Shown: positions 60,801 through 64,000 of the stretch, one piece after another
Layout of the letters: every line of letters begins with the position of its first letter
Numbering within the stretch: position 1 is the first letter of the stretch
Source of the DNA: Odontocerum albicorne
Lineage: Eukaryota; Arthropoda; Insecta; Trichoptera; Odontoceridae
Direction: 5' to 3'
DNA: 64,000 nt
Assembly: GCA_949825065.1 (NCBI GenBank)
Contig: OX463850.1
Coordinates: forward strand, 188,501 to 252,500
Translations under genes and position numbers: made by a program
Notes under the pieces: generated by a model
What the model was told of the DNA's origin: nothing
What the model saw: the letters and a program-made list of their open reading frames with translations, nothing else
The model's database searches: none

Positions 60801-61519
60801 ACTCAGAATTCTATTATAACAATATATAGTAGCCAGAAACATAGTGGAGGAGAATCATGCTAAAAACTTTTAGGATTATTTTTCTAAAGGATTATTTTTC
60901 GACGTAAAGGGTCTATGGTATACTGGTACATGGATACAATTGTGCAACCGGTTCTAAAATTTCGAAAGTATTAAAGATGTATAAAAAATGGTTTTATTTG
61001 ATAATAAAAGAGATTTCGCCACAGTCGTAGTGGAAACCTTTGAGCAAAAGACAAATGTTAGAACACTTTTGTATTTTACTATCACATAGAATAATTCCAT
61101 AAGAGTCTGTCTTCATAAAAAAGTTTCCCTACACTTAAAGAGTATTCACAACAAACACGTCCTTTAGATGTTAAAAAGTGAGTACATTTTTTAATGTAAA
61201 TTTCCCAACCCTAGCACGGTCCTTCAAACTGAATTAACCCAGTTAACTGGAAGATGTGACTCAGAGATGAGATTGGAAGATAAACCATATCTTGGGCATG
61301 CCAAGGACTAACCATGATTTTAAGCAGATGAAGTTAACGCACGACGCGCGAGCCACTCAGGGCAGCGAGGGTTTTTTTGCAGTGTCTGTCAATCATGACA
61401 GTAATGCACATAAATATTTGTTATATTGATTTGTTGTTTTTTTCATATGATGAAAATCGTTTAACTATCGATAGGAAACAAAGTAAATGGGTAACTAAAT
61501 AATATATAATCGAACTTTA
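60801..61519. other. intergenic, nothing recognised
   Basis: AT-rich DNA with no gene, array or element ends that I can identify. Confidence 0.55.
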
Positions 61520-62010
61520 TAGTATCTCAATCTGCTAAGATGGTAGTGCACAATAGTATTCTTCTATCAACTTTGATGTATGGGAAGTGAAACGTGGACG
61601 TGGAAAATGCTGAGAGGAGCCAAATAAATGTGGTAAAAATAAGTGTACTGAGAAAAATACACTGGATGACTATGTGTGAAGGTGAACTTATGACTGATGG
61701 GTTGATTAAGATGAAGAGCGCTCTGGGATGGTTTGGCCATTTAGAATGAGTGAATGATGAAATAATAACGAAACAAATATGCAGCATAAATAAGAGTGGA
61801 AGGCGTAAAAGCAGAATACTAAAGAAAGTATGGTTGGGTCGAGTTAATATTTTGAAGGAACAAAAGTAGGAAGTCAGAGAAATTGTACGAAAAGGTGTAT
61901 GAATGAAAACTCTTCTTCATTCTGCGAAGGATGTTTGTAAAGTCTGGCGCTCTACCCTCACTACCTAACACGACAGGGAAATGTGTTTATGTATGTCGTG
62001 ATGTAGTGTA
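61520..62010 (+). mobile_element. LINE 3' part, heavily broken
   Basis: Fragments GSETWTWKMLRGAK, ALWDGLAI and SGRRKSRILKKVWLGRVNIL in scattered frames, ending in 'tatgtatgt': same family as 26930. Confidence 0.65.
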
Positions 62011-62146
62011 TTTATGTATGTTCAATGAAATTACTTATAAAGATGTTTAAATACAAATTTAAATCAATTAATTTATTAATGTAAAAATGAAGGAATGGTT
62101 TAATGTAATTCATAGTCATGATAAACGTACTCAGAAGCATTAAAAT

Positions 62147-62290
62147 TCGAAATGTGACAATTGTGGTCATGAAATGTGACAATTGCGGTCATGAAATGTG
62201 ACAATTGCGGTCATGAAATGTGACAATCGCGGTCTTGAAATGTGACAATTGCGGTCATGAAATGTGACAATTGCGGTCATGAAATGCGGT
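62147..62290. repeat. 22-bp tandem repeat, 6 copies
   Basis: Gtgacaattgcggtcatgaa every 22 bp with small changes. Confidence 0.93.
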
Positions 62291-62518
62291 AAAAACCAAT
62301 TATAATTGCAGAAAATAATGAAAATCTAACATTAAGATTTGATAATTTAACATATAAGCATAAATTAAATACTTGAAGTTTGATCGATAAAATTGGCAAT
62401 GTTTAATTGTTTTTCAAATGAGTTTCATTTATTTTATCGAAGGTTCCTGCTTTGAATTAGTGGAACTCTATATTAGAATTTTATAAAATAAATCGATTTG
62501 TTATTCCACTACACGTTG

Positions 62519-62604
62519 ACGAAGTATTATAGCAACACAACAGCTACACGAAGTATTATTATAGCAACACACAACACGCTACACGTGTTGCTATAATACT
62601 TCGT
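62519..62604. repeat. inverted repeat, perfect 20-bp arms
   Basis: ACGAAGTATTATAGCAACAC at 62519-62538 and its exact reverse complement at 62585-62604; a third, direct, near-copy lies inside the loop at 62549. Confidence 0.95.
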
Positions 62605-63016
62605 ATCATAAGTTTTATTTTTTTTATTTATTGATGAAAATAAACGTGGAACGTTCAATGCAAATACGAGTATATTGACCCCTGATTTATAGGTAAATGA
62701 ATACAGCGGAGCTAAGTACAATACTATAGATGGCTTATTTGCTCATTAGCCTCCTGGGGTTTCTGCTTCAACTTCCGATGGTGCCTAAAACTGGCGTATG
62801 TTATGTTATGTTATGTTGTTTAACGGATGGGAGTGTTTCTTTTACTAACAAACGTTTTAATTTCTTGACGTTATCTTATTATACTAGAAACGGAAACAAT
62901 AAGAAGTCCGATTATTCTTCTGTCATTAGAAATGTTATTAAAGAATTATAGGATAAATATTTATATTGAGTTACTTTAATTAAACATAACCAATTTTAAA
63001 ACAACAACTTCATAGA

Positions 63017-63150
63017 CACTAATACTCGTATAACATAGACACTAATACTCGTATAACATAGACACTAATACTCGTATAACATAGACACTAATACTCGTAT
63101 AACATAGACACAATACTCGCATAACATAGACACTAATACTCGTATAACAT
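63017..63150. repeat. 23-bp tandem repeat, 6 copies, with ACTCGTA
   Basis: Acatagacactaatactcgt in six tandem units; each has the ACTCGTA heptamer (one mutated to ACTCGCA). Confidence 0.93.
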
Positions 63151-63289
63151 ATTTTACTTTAAACGACCCTAGATTTAAGCTTACTTAGAAAGTTGCATAA
63201 AATAATTCATTTTCCTTTTTTTTTCTACCACCTTAATTCATCAAAGCGTATTTTCAGAGAGATGACGCAGCTTATACAATATTTATACA

Positions 63290-63560
63290 TACATACATTA
63301 ATATCATCACGCCGTGTCCCTTGCGTGGTAAGCAGAGAGAAGAGATCTCCACCATTTTCTATCCAAACACAAAACTTTCATTTACTTCACATATTCACAC
63401 TCGTCATGCACCATTTTCTATTATTGTTTGCCTCGGATTACTTGTTCCTCACACATCTCGCCCTTCTGACTTATCATTCTTAGGCCATTCTCACTTGTTC
63501 ATTCTTAAGCCATTCATTCTTAGGCCATACTCGCGTGTTCATTCTTAAACAATTAATTTA
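63290..63560 (-). mobile_element. LINE 3' tail, minus strand
   Basis: Reverse strand reads WWRSLLSAYHARDTA then 'aatgtatgtatgtat', the same terminus as the tails at 19145 and 26930. Confidence 0.65.
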
Positions 63561-64000
63561 TTCCACTTGTACCAATCATATTCATACTTTAAATTATAGT
63601 TTTTTTTTAATTTCATTTAAATGTTGACACAACTCTACTCTACACTCTTAAATGGCATATATCAGTTATCTTAATGCATGTTAAATATTATCTTAAACCC
63701 GCGAAATCCACATACAAACACACATAAACGTGAAATTTAACAAAAAAATGTATACAATTTCAATGAAAATCCCCGTCCCCAAGCCGCGACCAAACAAGAT
63801 ATAAAATCAACATACTGACTTGTCATACACATTTCAAACTGTCGCCTCACCTCCCCTCACCTCACCTCACAAGTGTTGACACATTTTATTTATGTATTTA
63901 TTTGTGTATTTAAAAAAAATCAAATTTTCTTATCGTGGGCTATAGAAATTCGATATTTTTTAATCAATGTTTTACATACGAGTAAAATTATTGAAAATAA
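63561..64000. other. window end, nothing recognised
   Basis: AT-rich DNA with a short (CCTCA)n-like tract near 63845-63870; no coding signal. Confidence 0.6.

Overview
This is eukaryotic, almost certainly insect, DNA: AT-rich, with short GC-richer exons separated by kilobase introns, GT-AG splice sites, tRNA-derived SINEs, 5'-truncated LINEs, DNA-transposon remnants and very many minisatellites. The repeat style suggests a hemipteran-like genome, but I cannot name the species from the sequence. There is no bacterial or phage content, operon or CRISPR array.

One protein-coding gene is securely recognisable. Fifteen exons on the + strand between 431 and 37338 join in consistent phase, total 2367 nt and encode the C-terminal 788 residues of a leucine-rich-repeat protein. 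It ends in a cysteine-rich LRR cap and a hydrophobic tail of the GPI-anchor type. LRR density, the irregular repeat around the 'FDQVGTL' segment and the GPI tail fit chaoptin (chp), the photoreceptor-cell adhesion protein of arthropods. The 5' exons (promoter, signal peptide, N-terminal repeats) lie before position 1. A thirty-codon, phase 0-0 coding-like segment at 20163-20252 sits in the largest intron and may be an unrecognised cassette exon.

The introns hold most of the other structure: 33-86 bp tandem arrays (25 copies of 34 bp at 11424-12276, 25 copies of 33 bp at 12875-13708, 5 copies of 86 bp at 9541-9964), a 152-bp (TA)n tract, a piggyBac-type MITE (15878-16620) bearing a 20-bp palindrome, SINE copies and LINE tails.

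From 37339 to 64000 I find no further secure gene. This part holds a Tigger/pogo-like remnant (43965-44554), a mariner transposase remnant (52086-52760, - strand), LINE pieces, including one whose reverse-transcriptase active-site codons have expanded into a minisatellite (51474-51620), a 1.15-kb 46-bp satellite with an alternating higher-order pattern (54685-55838), and a nested stack in which a hAT-type element sits in a SINE that sits in one of two copies of a duplicated segment (59350-60800). A weak candidate exon of an unknown minus-strand gene lies at 54067-54185.

I see no multi-gene novel system. The best leads are the cassette exon, the repeat biology, and a strong local excess of the heptamer ACTCGTA/TACGAGT.
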